A DNA stretch of 20,830 bases from CAZFHP01 sp964519365 (GTDB lineage: Bacteria > Babelota > Babeliae > Babelales > RVW-14): assembly GCA_964519365.1 (NCBI GenBank), contig CAZFHP010000025.1, positions 1 through 20,830 on the forward strand, read 5' to 3'. Below the pieces are notes generated by a model, which saw only the letters and a list, made by a program, of their open reading frames with translations, was not told where the DNA came from and did not search any database. Made by a program: the position numbers and the translations under genes. Below, piece by piece: positions 1-7,252 of this stretch (positions within the stretch are counted from its first letter, which is position 1; each line of letters begins with the position of its first letter).

Positions 1-577
1 ATAGCATTCAATAAATTAAAATATCAAGATTAGATATTTCTTTAATCTTGATATCACGCAGCATGGCTCAGGAAATATTGGAGCAACCAACGTAGCACGT
101 GTTCTTATGACACGAGGCCCCCAAGGCATCGTTTATTTTTTCTACATTTTTTTTATCGATTTTTTCAAAGCGTTTTTTTTGTTATATTTTGCGAGTATGG
201 CTTTGTCTGGTTTTTATCCACCAGCAGCACTAGAAAATCTGGTGCTCTTTTTTTCATATGTGTTACTTGTTGGCAACGCATATTCTATTTTTTTACGTTT
301 TAAGGGGGGCAAGGGCGTCGCTACGACGCTTGGTATTATCGCGTATCTGATCCCGTTTTCGCTTCTTATGTTATTTGTTATCTCCTGGCTTGTAATTTTA
401 AGTCTAACCCGTCAAGTATTTATTGGGTCGCTTGGTGCAACGTTTATACTTACGATCGCTTATGGCTTGTTTTTTTCGACGCCCGGGAGTATGCTTTTCT
501 ATTTTCTTGTTATACTCTGTTGTTGGATTACGTTTAGGCACAAAGAAAACATTCGTAATTTTATGCGGTCTCCATAA
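1..577 (+). CDS. plsY: PlsY, acyl-phosphate:glycerol-3-phosphate acyltransferase (5'-partial, frameshifted)
   Basis: Integral membrane enzyme that transfers an acyl group from acyl-phosphate to glycerol-3-phosphate, the first step of phospholipid synthesis. All three PlsY motifs are visible: GSGNIGATN (from 65), FKGGKGVAT (from about 298) and RHKENI near the C-terminus, with hydrophobic membrane segments between them. The first membrane segment lies outside the window. The downstream frame has a stop at 17-19. In frame 1, bases 1-30 encode IAFNKLKYQD and then hit TAG at 31-33. Joining base 30 to base 53 gives IAFNKLKYQDITQHGSGNIGATN in pieces of the expected length against Bacillus PlsY, so the gene looks broken by a 22-nt insertion. 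The first in-frame ATG, at 107, would omit motif 1, so 107-577 alone is unlikely to be a functional enzyme. Either the gene is a recent pseudogene or the insertion is an assembly error. The family assignment is firm; the functional state is not. Confidence 0.85.
31..52. repeat. 22-nt fold-back insertion inside plsY creating a 12-bp palindrome
   Basis: Bases 21-32 (atatcaagatta) and 43-54 (taatcttgatat) are perfect reverse complements around a 10-nt loop. Deleting 31-52, which is flanked on each side by GAT, rejoins the PlsY reading frame exactly. The inserted bases resemble the reverse complement of the adjacent original sequence, the signature of a template switch or of a fold-back artefact near a contig end. 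What is seen: the palindrome and the frame restoration. What is inferred: the mechanism. Confidence 0.6.
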
Positions 578-615
578 TTGTCTGGTTTTGGTGTTTTATA
601 TGATTAAAATAATAT

Positions 616-644
616 TTTTACACCCGCTTCGCGGGTTTAAAAAT
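616..644. terminator. Possible bidirectional intrinsic terminator after plsY
   Basis: A GC stem, acccgc-ttc-gcgggt (622-636), is flanked by a T-run on the left and an A-run on the right, so each strand sees a stem followed by U-rich RNA. It lies 45 nt after the plsY stop and before the ligase gene. The T-stretch on the plus strand is short (ttt then a-rich), so plus-strand termination may be weak. Confidence 0.45.
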
Positions 645-712
645 GTTTGAAAAACTAGGAAAAATAATTTCGGACGATTTTATACGGTCTTGTGAACACT
701 AAAAGGGTTGTG

Positions 713-2539
713 ATGAAATTCAAAATAGTAGCAGAATATTTTGAGTCTCTTGAGCAAGAGACAAAGCGTCTTAAAATTACGCATCTTTTGGCAGAGCTTT
801 TAGAAAAAGTATCGCCTGAAGAGGCTGCGATTATTGCATATCTTTCACTTGGCGATGTACAAGCCGTGTATCAAAAAACGCAGTTTAATTTTGCCGAAAA
901 AAGCATGATAAAAGTAATCGCGCGTTTAACGAAAAAAACACAAACGCAAACGCAATTATCGATGGCTAAAATGGGCGATTTGGGGCTTGTCCTTGCAGAA
1001 AACTACACACAAATAGAGCTAACAAAAGAACTGTCTGTGCTTGATGTGCACAATAAACTCTTACACTTTCTTTCTATCACAGGAATAGGCTCGCAAGAAG
1101 CAAAAGAACAAGATCTTTATGATTTTCTTGAGCAATTAGATCCAATTTCTGGTAAGTATATCGTGCGCGTGATCATTGGGAAATTACGTCTTGGTTTTTC
1201 AGACATGACGCTTCTTGATGCTTTCTCTTGGATGCAAACGGGTGATAAATCTATACGTAAAGAGCTTGAACATGCGTATAACGTCTCAGTCGATATTGGC
1301 CTGATCATAAAAATACTTAAAGAGAAATGGCTTGCTGGGATTAAAAAAATAAGTATTACTCCTGGTATACCCATTAGACCCGCTGCAGCAGAAAGATTAT
1401 CGAGTGCCCAAGCGATTGTAAAAAAATTAGGCCCATGTATAGCCCAGCCCAAATTAGACGGCTTTCGCTTGCAAGTACATATCGACAAAACAAAGCAAAA
1501 GCATGTGTTAAAATTCTTTTCACGCAACTTGCAAGACATGTCGGCCATGTTTCCAGATTTAACCAAAGCGCTTGAAGATATTAACGTTAAAACCCTTGTA
1601 GCCGAAGGCGAAGCTATTGGGTACGATATCGAAACTCAAAGCTTTTTGCCGTTTCAAGAAACGGTCAAGCGAAAACGTAAATATGATATCGAACAGGTGG
1701 CACAAGCGTTCCCGTTAAAATTATATTTTTTTGATGTACTCTATCTTGATGGGGCATCGTTACTTGATGCGTCACATGAAGATAGACGTAAAAAATTAGC
1801 GAAGATTTTAGACACGAAAAAAATAGAAAAAGACGAGATACTTTATTTAATCGAAGAAAAAAAGATCGAAGATGCTGATACGTTAGACGACTATTTTCAG
1901 CAAAATATATCAAGCGGGCTAGAAGGGCTTGTTATTAAGCGCCCTGATGCTATATATCAGCCAGGAAAGCGAAATTTTAACTGGATAAAGTTTAAGCGCA
2001 AAGAAACAGGCGAACTTGACGACACAATAGATTGTATTATTCTCGGCTATTACTTTGGTCATGGCAAACGTGCAAGCTTTGGTATAGGTGCGTTACTAGT
2101 AGGCGTTTTTAACGAAAAACAAGATACTATCCAGACAGTTGCTAAAATTGGCACGGGTTTAACAGACAAAGAATGGAAAGATCAAAAGAAAGCCTGTGAT
2201 AAAATAGCTGTGCAGCGTAAGCCAAATAACGTTGAGTGTGCCAAAGAGTTATACCCGGACGTTTGGGTGACTCCTAAGCTTATATGTGTTATTCGCGCAG
2301 ATGAGATAACGCGCTCGCCGCTACACACTGCAGGTGAAACAGAAGATCAAGATGGACTTGCGTTGCGTTTTCCCAGACTTATGGGATATCGTGAAGATAA
2401 ATCTGTTCCAGATGCAACAAGTGTAAAAGAACTAGAGCATCTTTTTTCTTTACAGTTTGGGAAGAGTAAAAAGTCTCGCAAAAAGAAAGCGCGTAAAAAA
2501 ACTGATGAAACAAATATGACGATAGGCGATTACAAATAA
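713..2539 (+). CDS. lig: ATP-dependent DNA ligase, archaeal/eukaryal-type domain order
   Basis: Seals nicks in duplex DNA using ATP through a ligase-AMP intermediate. The protein is 608 aa. It has an N-terminal helical DNA-binding domain (about 1-200), an adenylation domain with the KLDG motif (adenylated Lys247), the GEAIGYD and FFDVLYLDG motifs, EGLVIKRP and the motif V segment WIKFKR, then an OB-fold domain. The tail is lysine-rich (KSKKSRKKKARKK) and probably a non-specific DNA-binding extension. I start at ATG 713, because AAAAGGG (701-707) sits 5 nt upstream and MKFKIVAEYFE matches the usual start of this family. A GTG at 692 is in frame but has no ribosome binding site. Length and domain order fit the roughly 560-600 aa archaeal ligases rather than the short LigD/LigB-type bacterial enzymes. 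No Ku, polymerase or nuclease genes flank it, so a general repair or replication role is more likely than end joining. Confidence 0.9.
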   Translation: MKFKIVAEYFESLEQETKRLKITHLLAELLEKVSPEEAAIIAYLSLGDVQAVYQKTQFNFAEKSMIKVIARLTKKTQTQTQLSMAKMGDLGLVLAENYTQIELTKELSVLDVHNKLLHFLSITGIGSQEAKEQDLYDFLEQLDPISGKYIVRVIIGKLRLGFSDMTLLDAFSWMQTGDKSIRKELEHAYNVSVDIGLIIKILKEKWLAGIKKISITPGIPIRPAAAERLSSAQAIVKKLGPCIAQPKLDGFRLQVHIDKTKQKHVLKFFSRNLQDMSAMFPDLTKALEDINVKTLVAEGEAIGYDIETQSFLPFQETVKRKRKYDIEQVAQAFPLKLYFFDVLYLDGASLLDASHEDRRKKLAKILDTKKIEKDEILYLIEEKKIEDADTLDDYFQQNISSGLEGLVIKRPDAIYQPGKRNFNWIKFKRKETGELDDTIDCIILGYYFGHGKRASFGIGALLVGVFNEKQDTIQTVAKIGTGLTDKEWKDQKKACDKIAVQRKPNNVECAKELYPDVWVTPKLICVIRADEITRSPLHTAGETEDQDGLALRFPRLMGYREDKSVPDATSVKELEHLFSLQFGKSKKSRKKKARKKTDETNMTIGDYK

Positions 2540-2545
2540 TCCGTT

Positions 2546-2597
2546 CATCTTGAAGAGCCGGCCGTAGCTTCTGCGTAGGCAGGCTCCTCGAAGGATT
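2546..2597. repeat. REP-like palindromic intergenic repeat
   Basis: Starts with catcttgaagagcc and ends with ggctcctcgaagga. The GAGCC (2555-2559) and GGCTC (2582-2586) arms enclose gccgtagc...gcgtaggc. The TCTTGA-GCC / TCGAAGGA frame recurs inside the AAA-ATPase gene at 17866-17892, and the gccgtagc...gcgtaggc core recurs in the 141-bp element at 5048-5188. It is more GC-rich than its surroundings. Likely a member of a dispersed palindromic repeat family. Confidence 0.5.
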
Positions 2598-2623
2598 TTC
2601 TTAAAAAAATAATTCATACAAGA

Positions 2624-2685
2624 ACCTGTGGAACAGGTGACGCTTATGTTAACCCACACCAAGCATTCTTATGCGCAGCTGTGGG
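2624..2685. terminator. Pair of hairpins between convergent genes
   Basis: Two stem-loops lie between the ligase and the convergent minus-strand gene: acctgt-gga-acaggt (2624-2638), and an outer stem cccaca (2653-2658)/tgtggg (2680-2685) enclosing gcat-tctt-atgc (2663-2674). Their position suits a shared transcription end. There is no strong T-run, so factor-independent termination is uncertain. Confidence 0.35.
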
Positions 2686-2691
2686 AAATAA

Positions 2692-4152
2692 TTATGCTGA
2701 AATACTTTCAGTTAGAAGAAAAAGATTTTCTACAATCGTATCAACTTGAGTCCACGTAAATCCATGAGGGCTAACAAATAATTCTGTGAGCGCGTGATTA
2801 ACTGTTGAATCTGTCGCTGTATGATATTGGTGGAGTTGATTAAATTGTTCTTGGATTGTTTCTAGCGTAAGATGTGTTGGCATGTTTCCATTAAGCTCTG
2901 AAACTCGAGCAATTGTTCCAATACGGGAGATTGGGATATTTGTTTTTTCTTGTATTCCTGCGAGTAAGCGTGTAATTTTTTCTTTTAAGATTCTTAAACG
3001 GTCATTCGTTTCAGAAACCGCTTGAGCTTCTTCTTGGTTTTGTTCGTACATGTCCAAGTGCTCAGTTGTATCTAAAAGCCGTGTCTTTAGCCCAAGGGCT
3101 TCTGCCAGGCTGTTAATCATGGCAATAATTCTACGATATTGTGTTATCTGTCTATGGTTCGTAAGGTATACTCGTTTGAATTTGTGATTTTGAGTATTCA
3201 TGATTCCAATTACTTCATCGACTGTTCTAGTTGTTATTGCGATAAGTAGATCAATATACTTAGGGGATTTTTCTGTTTCAATATCGATAGTTTCGATTGA
3301 TTGTCCATGTAGTATATAAATTATTTTTCCTAAGGGAATAGCGCCATGGCTTGTTTGTATGCGTACTATTATTTGTTGCATTGCATGCATGACTTTTAGA
3401 TAGTTGCGTATTAAAAGTAGACCTTGTGTGTTTATATCTTCTTCAAGCCCTGAGCTTTTGATTTGACCTAAAAGAACTTCGATCCTTAGAATAATATTGA
3501 AAAGCATTTCTGTTTGATGAGCGTTTTCTTGAATTATCGCAACTAGTTGTTCACAAGCGTGTGCGACTAAACTATTTTTATCGATTTGTATAATTTTTAA
3601 AGCGCTTGTAAGCGTAACTTGCATGTTGGCAAGTTGATCTTTTGTTGGGTTTAACAGTGGATTGCGAGCGTATGCGATTCTTCTTTGGAGCTCTTGGGTT
3701 ATACGCAGTAATCCAGCAATAAAATCTTGTTTAGGTAATTCTTCTGATGGGAGTGTAACTGGTGGGGTTACTCTTTGTTTGGCCAGTTGTTCTATAATTT
3801 CTTGAAGTTGTGTTGCTATGGTTGAATAGTCATGTGTACAAAAAATAGGGTTTAGTGATTCAAAAACTAACGTAACGTGATTTTTAGGATTTTCGGCTTC
3901 TAGCTTTGCTCGTGCTTCATCTTCCATTTCATCCCCAGAATAGTTTTCGGGGCTGATTCGTGCTCGTTTTAATACTCGTGGCCCTTGAGGGCGTCTTCTT
4001 TTGGGTGCTTGAGAGTTTGTAGAACTAGAAAAGCTTGAAGAAGACGAACTTACAGTCACCTCTTCTGTCATAGCATGCACATGTGTGTAATTACATACGA
4101 GAGTACTAGCACAAAAAAGTAGCGTTAAAAAAATATTTTTAAGATTTTTCAC
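2692..4152 (-). CDS. Secreted hypothetical protein with poly-Ser and basic NLS-like region
   Basis: The product is 486 aa. The start is GTG at 4152, because a strong GGAGG (4158-4162) lies 5 nt upstream; an in-frame TTG at 4164 overlaps that ribosome binding site and is rejected. A signal peptide covers residues 1-27 (KNLK, hydrophobic core, then VHA as the likely cleavage site). Next come a serine tract (S35-S44), a dense basic stretch KRRRPQGPRVLKRAR (51-65), an acidic patch (about 72-80), and a long helical region rich in Leu, Ile, Gln and Glu. I see no catalytic motif and recognise no family. It has its own promoter (4203-4231) and is separated from nrdG by 147 nt. An exported, mostly alpha-helical protein is what the sequence shows; a host-directed effector role is speculation. 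Confidence 0.75.
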   Translation of the reverse strand: MKNLKNIFLTLLFCASTLVCNYTHVHAMTEEVTVSSSSSSFSSSTNSQAPKRRRPQGPRVLKRARISPENYSGDEMEDEARAKLEAENPKNHVTLVFESLNPIFCTHDYSTIATQLQEIIEQLAKQRVTPPVTLPSEELPKQDFIAGLLRITQELQRRIAYARNPLLNPTKDQLANMQVTLTSALKIIQIDKNSLVAHACEQLVAIIQENAHQTEMLFNIILRIEVLLGQIKSSGLEEDINTQGLLLIRNYLKVMHAMQQIIVRIQTSHGAIPLGKIIYILHGQSIETIDIETEKSPKYIDLLIAITTRTVDEVIGIMNTQNHKFKRVYLTNHRQITQYRRIIAMINSLAEALGLKTRLLDTTEHLDMYEQNQEEAQAVSETNDRLRILKEKITRLLAGIQEKTNIPISRIGTIARVSELNGNMPTHLTLETIQEQFNQLHQYHTATDSTVNHALTELFVSPHGFTWTQVDTIVENLFLLTESISA

Positions 4153-4202
4153 GAGAACCTCCAAATAATAACGAAAATAGATTTTTACTTTTTATATTTG
4201 TA

Positions 4203-4231
4203 ATTATATCAAAAGCGTGGTCATTGGTCAA
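4203..4231 (-). promoter_or_regulatory. Sigma-70-type promoter of the 486-aa secreted protein
   Basis: On the minus strand, TTGACC (-35, plus positions 4226-4231) and a perfect TATAAT (-10, plus 4203-4208) are separated by exactly 17 bp, about 50 nt upstream of the GTG start. Three TGGTC words lie across the -35 (4218-4238) and could be an operator. Confidence 0.7.
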
Positions 4232-4299
4232 ATGGTCCATTTAGCCGGCTGAATCAAGAAAATATATACAAGTTGTGCAAAAATAAGTTGGAGGGAGCT

Positions 4300-5031
4300 T
4301 TAGCGAATTTTTGCTTGCCCAACGTGCTTTTGCATGATTTTTTTTGCGTCTTGAAGCTCCAGATCTGTAAATTCTTCTAACGCAACTGACATATTAACTT
4401 GCTCGTCAGGCTTTTTATAATTTTGAAGAAAATACGTTGGTGCGCCGTGAATAAGTTTGCCAATAGATTCAAAGTCACGTACTTCAAGAAGGGGTTTGGC
4501 TATTGTTGTTCTGAACTCATAATCGATGGCTTTTTGAGCCCCTGCGTCCATGATAAGCTTAATGCTTTTTTCTATAGACGAGATAAGCTTTGGGTTTTTT
4601 ATACCCGTGATCGTGTGATACTTCTTGAGTGGCCCCTTAATGTCCATGGCGATATAATCGATTATGTTTTTTTCAAGAAGCACTTTAAGTTTGTCTGGGA
4701 AAATCCCGTTTGTGTCGAGCTTGATTAAATAACCCATAGCTTTTATTTTTTGCATAAAGCTTTCTAGACTTTTATGCATCGTTGGTTCACCTCCTGTTAT
4801 ACATATAGCTTCTAATTGTCTGGCTCGTTTTTCTAGAAAAGCAAGAATTTCTTGTTCTGGGATTGCTTGTGCATACTGTTTGGGTAAAACAAGTGATGGG
4901 TTGTGACAATATAAACACCTAAAGGGGCAAGCGATAGTAAAGATCGTTGCGGCTATTTTTCCTGGATAATCGATTAGGGTCGTTTTTTGAAGCCCACCTA
5001 TGGGTAATTCTTGCCTATCTTGTGTTTTCAT
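4300..5031 (-). CDS. nrdG: NrdG, anaerobic ribonucleotide reductase activating protein (radical SAM)
   Basis: Uses a [4Fe-4S] cluster and S-adenosylmethionine to make the glycyl radical on NrdD. The product is 243 aa. The radical-SAM cluster motif CPFRCLYC places the ligands at Cys35, Cys39 and Cys42, preceded by GGLQKTTLIDYPGKIAATIF, which is typical of the NrdG2-type activases that accompany Thermotoga-like NrdD. TGGEPT (SAM amino-group binding) and KLDTNG follow. It lies downstream of nrdD on the same strand. The 175-nt spacer is almost filled by a 141-bp inverted-repeat element that ends only 16 nt before this ATG; the ribosome binding site is weak (GAG, 7 nt spacing). Translation therefore begins right after a potential large RNA hairpin. 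Confidence 0.92.
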   Translation of the reverse strand: MKTQDRQELPIGGLQKTTLIDYPGKIAATIFTIACPFRCLYCHNPSLVLPKQYAQAIPEQEILAFLEKRARQLEAICITGGEPTMHKSLESFMQKIKAMGYLIKLDTNGIFPDKLKVLLEKNIIDYIAMDIKGPLKKYHTITGIKNPKLISSIEKSIKLIMDAGAQKAIDYEFRTTIAKPLLEVRDFESIGKLIHGAPTYFLQNYKKPDEQVNMSVALEEFTDLELQDAKKIMQKHVGQAKIR

Positions 5032-5047
5032 GTTTTTTCTCGTTTTA

Positions 5048-5188
5048 TTATTGTCTGAACCAGGATTGCATGAAAGAACCCTATCCGTCTTTTCCTGCCG
5101 TGCCCGGCGACATGTCCGCCGTAGCCACGTAGGGCGTAGGCTGGAAGCCTTGCGCGAAGCCTGGGGCCAATCCTGGTTCAGACAATAA
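5048..5188. mobile_element. MITE-like 141-bp element with perfect 21-bp terminal inverted repeats
   Basis: The left arm (5048-5068, beginning ttattgtctgaaccagg) and right arm (5168-5188, ending ctggttcagacaataa) are perfect reverse complements over 21 bp. The interior is GC-rich compared with the surroundings and holds nested palindromes: ggcgacatgtccgcc at about 5106-5119, gccgtagc...gcgtaggc, and aggc...gcct around 5140-5162. It has no coding capacity. The size and inverted ends fit a non-autonomous miniature element or a large REP-type repeat. It sits in the nrdD-nrdG transcript, where it would fold into a long hairpin. No clear target-site duplication is visible. Confidence 0.65.
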
Positions 5189-5206
5189 ATTAACTTAACA
5201 AATTAC

Positions 5207-7252
5207 TTAACAAATGAACTGCTGTTTTTCTTTTCCTGAGACATCTGGTTGTTTTTTCTTTTTACGTTTTTTTTCAAAACTTTTTTCATACGTTTTGCGT
5301 AATTTAAACTCAGCTTTCTTTCCAATATTCCATTGGCTCACAGGGGCGAGATACCCAACGACGCGTGAATATACGGTGTTTTGTACTCCACATGTTTTAC
5401 ACACCGGGTGATTTCCTGAGATGTACCCATGTACAGGACAAACAGAAAACGTTGGTGTAAGCGTAAAGTATGGCAAATGATAACGATGGCATATCGTTTT
5501 GACTATAGCTTTAATCGCATTGATATCGCTAATTTGCTCGCCTAAGAAAACATGAACGACTGTGCCGCCTGTATATTTTGTTTGCAGATCGTCCTGATGA
5601 TCAAGTAATTCGAAAACATCGTTTGTGTAATCGACTGGCAAGTGACTTGAGTTTGTATAAAACGGCGCAAACGTATCAGCTTTTACGGCCCCAGCTTTTA
5701 TTTGTTCTTGGCTCAGTTGCCCGACGACACGAGTATTATCTAGTTGTCCGACGACACGTGTGTTGTTGGGATCAGGTTCGTTTGCAGCGATAATATCAGG
5801 ATATAAATTTTTGTCTTTTTGTGCCAACCTATAGCTTGTGCCTTCGGCAGGGGTTGCTTCTAAATTATAATAGTTGCCAGTTGATTCTTGATACTCTTGA
5901 ATTTTATCACGCATGAACTCAAGTACTTCGTTTGCAAATGCATGACCTTCTTTTGTTCCAATATCTTTATCTTTGCCCAGTAAATTAATACATGCTTCGT
6001 TCATGCCTACTAAGCCTATTGTTGCAAAGTGATTTGACCAGTAAGACTTAAAGCGTTCTTTGATATTACGCAAGAAAAACTTACTGTACGGGTATAACCC
6101 AGAGTCTGTGAATTTTTCGATAACGACTCGTTTTATTTCAAGGCTTTCTTTCGCCATATCCATGACGACAAGAAGTCTTTTAAGAAAGTCTTGCTTATTA
6201 TTAGCTAAGTACCCCAAGCGTGGGAGATTAATCGTTACAACGCCAATAGAGCCCGTTAATGGGTTCGCGCCAAACAGCCCGCCGCCGCGCTTTCTTAATA
6301 TCCTGTTATCAAGACGTAAACGACAGCACATACTTCGTGCATCTTCAGGCTTCATGTCAGAGTTAACAAAGTTTGAGAAATATGGGATACCATATTTTGC
6401 CGTTGCTTCCCATAGGCCATCAAGCGTTGAATTATCCCAATCAAAATCTTTGGTGATATTATACGTTGGAATAGGAAAGGTAAATACTCGTCCTTTGGCG
6501 TCGCCTTTACTGATAACTTTGATAAACGCTTTGTTAAACATGTTCATTTCTTCTTGAAATTCGCTATATGTTTCTCGTTGTGGCTCGCCGCCTATAATAA
6601 CATGTGTGTTAGCAAGCGTCGTAGGAACATAAAGATCGATCGTTACGTTTGTAAACGGCGTTTGAAAACCAACACGTGTTGGCGTGTTCATGTTAAAGAA
6701 AAATTCTTGAAATGCTTGTTCTATCTGTTCTGTGTTTAAATTATCATAGCGAATAAACGGTGCCAGTAGCGTATCAAAATTAGAGACAGCTTGAGCGCCA
6801 GCAGACTCTCCTTGCATTGTGTAGAAAAAGTTAACAAGTTGTCCAAGTGCTGTTCTAAAATGCTTAGCAGGCTTTGACTCGATTTTATTTGTTGGGCCAC
6901 GAAACCCGACGGTTAATAAATCTTGTAAATCCCACCCAACGCAATACGTCGATAAACTGCCCATATCATGAATGTGCATGTCGCCCGAGCGTGACGCGTC
7001 GCCTATTTCTTTTGGATAAATTTTGCCGAGCCAGTATTGCTTGGTAACTTCGTTGTGTAAGTAATTGTTTAACCCCTGTAACGAGTATCCCGTGTTGCCG
7101 TTCTCGTTTACTTGCCAATTATGCTGGTCAAGATACCCGTCAAGAATATTGCACAGTTTTTGATTGAGCGATACTTTTTGTGACGTTTTTGATGACACTT
7201 TTTTTTTGCCCGTTTTTTTTTCAGCGGGCTTTTTTTTATTTGATGAGAGCAT
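5207..7252 (-). CDS. nrdD: NrdD, anaerobic (class III) ribonucleoside-triphosphate reductase
   Basis: Oxygen-sensitive glycyl-radical enzyme that reduces ribonucleotides to deoxyribonucleotides. I start at ATG 7252 (AGGGG at 7259-7263, 5 nt spacing), giving 681 aa; an in-frame extension to 7381 lacks a ribosome binding site. The N-terminus is a Lys-rich leader (about 1-30) leading straight into the catalytic domain with no recognisable ATP-cone. Visible signatures are MNTPTRVGFQTPFTN, an adjacent cysteine pair C309-C310 where the thiyl cysteine is expected, a C-terminal metal-site cluster C605-x2-H608...C618-x2-C621, and the glycyl-radical loop RVVGYLAPV with Gly633. This fits the Thermotoga-type NrdD. 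Residues near 505-530 carry an unusual tandem NTRVVGQL duplication. It is paired with nrdG downstream and has a palindrome upstream that may be an operator. Its presence implies DNA precursor synthesis without oxygen. Confidence 0.95.
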   Translation of the reverse strand: MLSSNKKKPAEKKTGKKKVSSKTSQKVSLNQKLCNILDGYLDQHNWQVNENGNTGYSLQGLNNYLHNEVTKQYWLGKIYPKEIGDASRSGDMHIHDMGSLSTYCVGWDLQDLLTVGFRGPTNKIESKPAKHFRTALGQLVNFFYTMQGESAGAQAVSNFDTLLAPFIRYDNLNTEQIEQAFQEFFFNMNTPTRVGFQTPFTNVTIDLYVPTTLANTHVIIGGEPQRETYSEFQEEMNMFNKAFIKVISKGDAKGRVFTFPIPTYNITKDFDWDNSTLDGLWEATAKYGIPYFSNFVNSDMKPEDARSMCCRLRLDNRILRKRGGGLFGANPLTGSIGVVTINLPRLGYLANNKQDFLKRLLVVMDMAKESLEIKRVVIEKFTDSGLYPYSKFFLRNIKERFKSYWSNHFATIGLVGMNEACINLLGKDKDIGTKEGHAFANEVLEFMRDKIQEYQESTGNYYNLEATPAEGTSYRLAQKDKNLYPDIIAANEPDPNNTRVVGQLDNTRVVGQLSQEQIKAGAVKADTFAPFYTNSSHLPVDYTNDVFELLDHQDDLQTKYTGGTVVHVFLGEQISDINAIKAIVKTICHRYHLPYFTLTPTFSVCPVHGYISGNHPVCKTCGVQNTVYSRVVGYLAPVSQWNIGKKAEFKLRKTYEKSFEKKRKKKKQPDVSGKEKQQFIC
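5714..5764 (-). repeat. Tandem duplication of NTRVVGQL codons inside nrdD
   Basis: Two 24-nt units (5714-5737 and 5741-5764, period 27) both encode NTRVVGQL. They differ at four positions, all synonymous. The duplication lies in an insertion, relative to what I recall of Thermotoga NrdD, just before the conserved YTNSSHLPV segment. Confidence 0.7.

Noticed and set aside
423..650. Open frame overlapping the end of plsY on the same strand
   Set aside because: It lies in another frame of a gene with clear PlsY motifs, and has no ribosome binding site or recognisable protein features.
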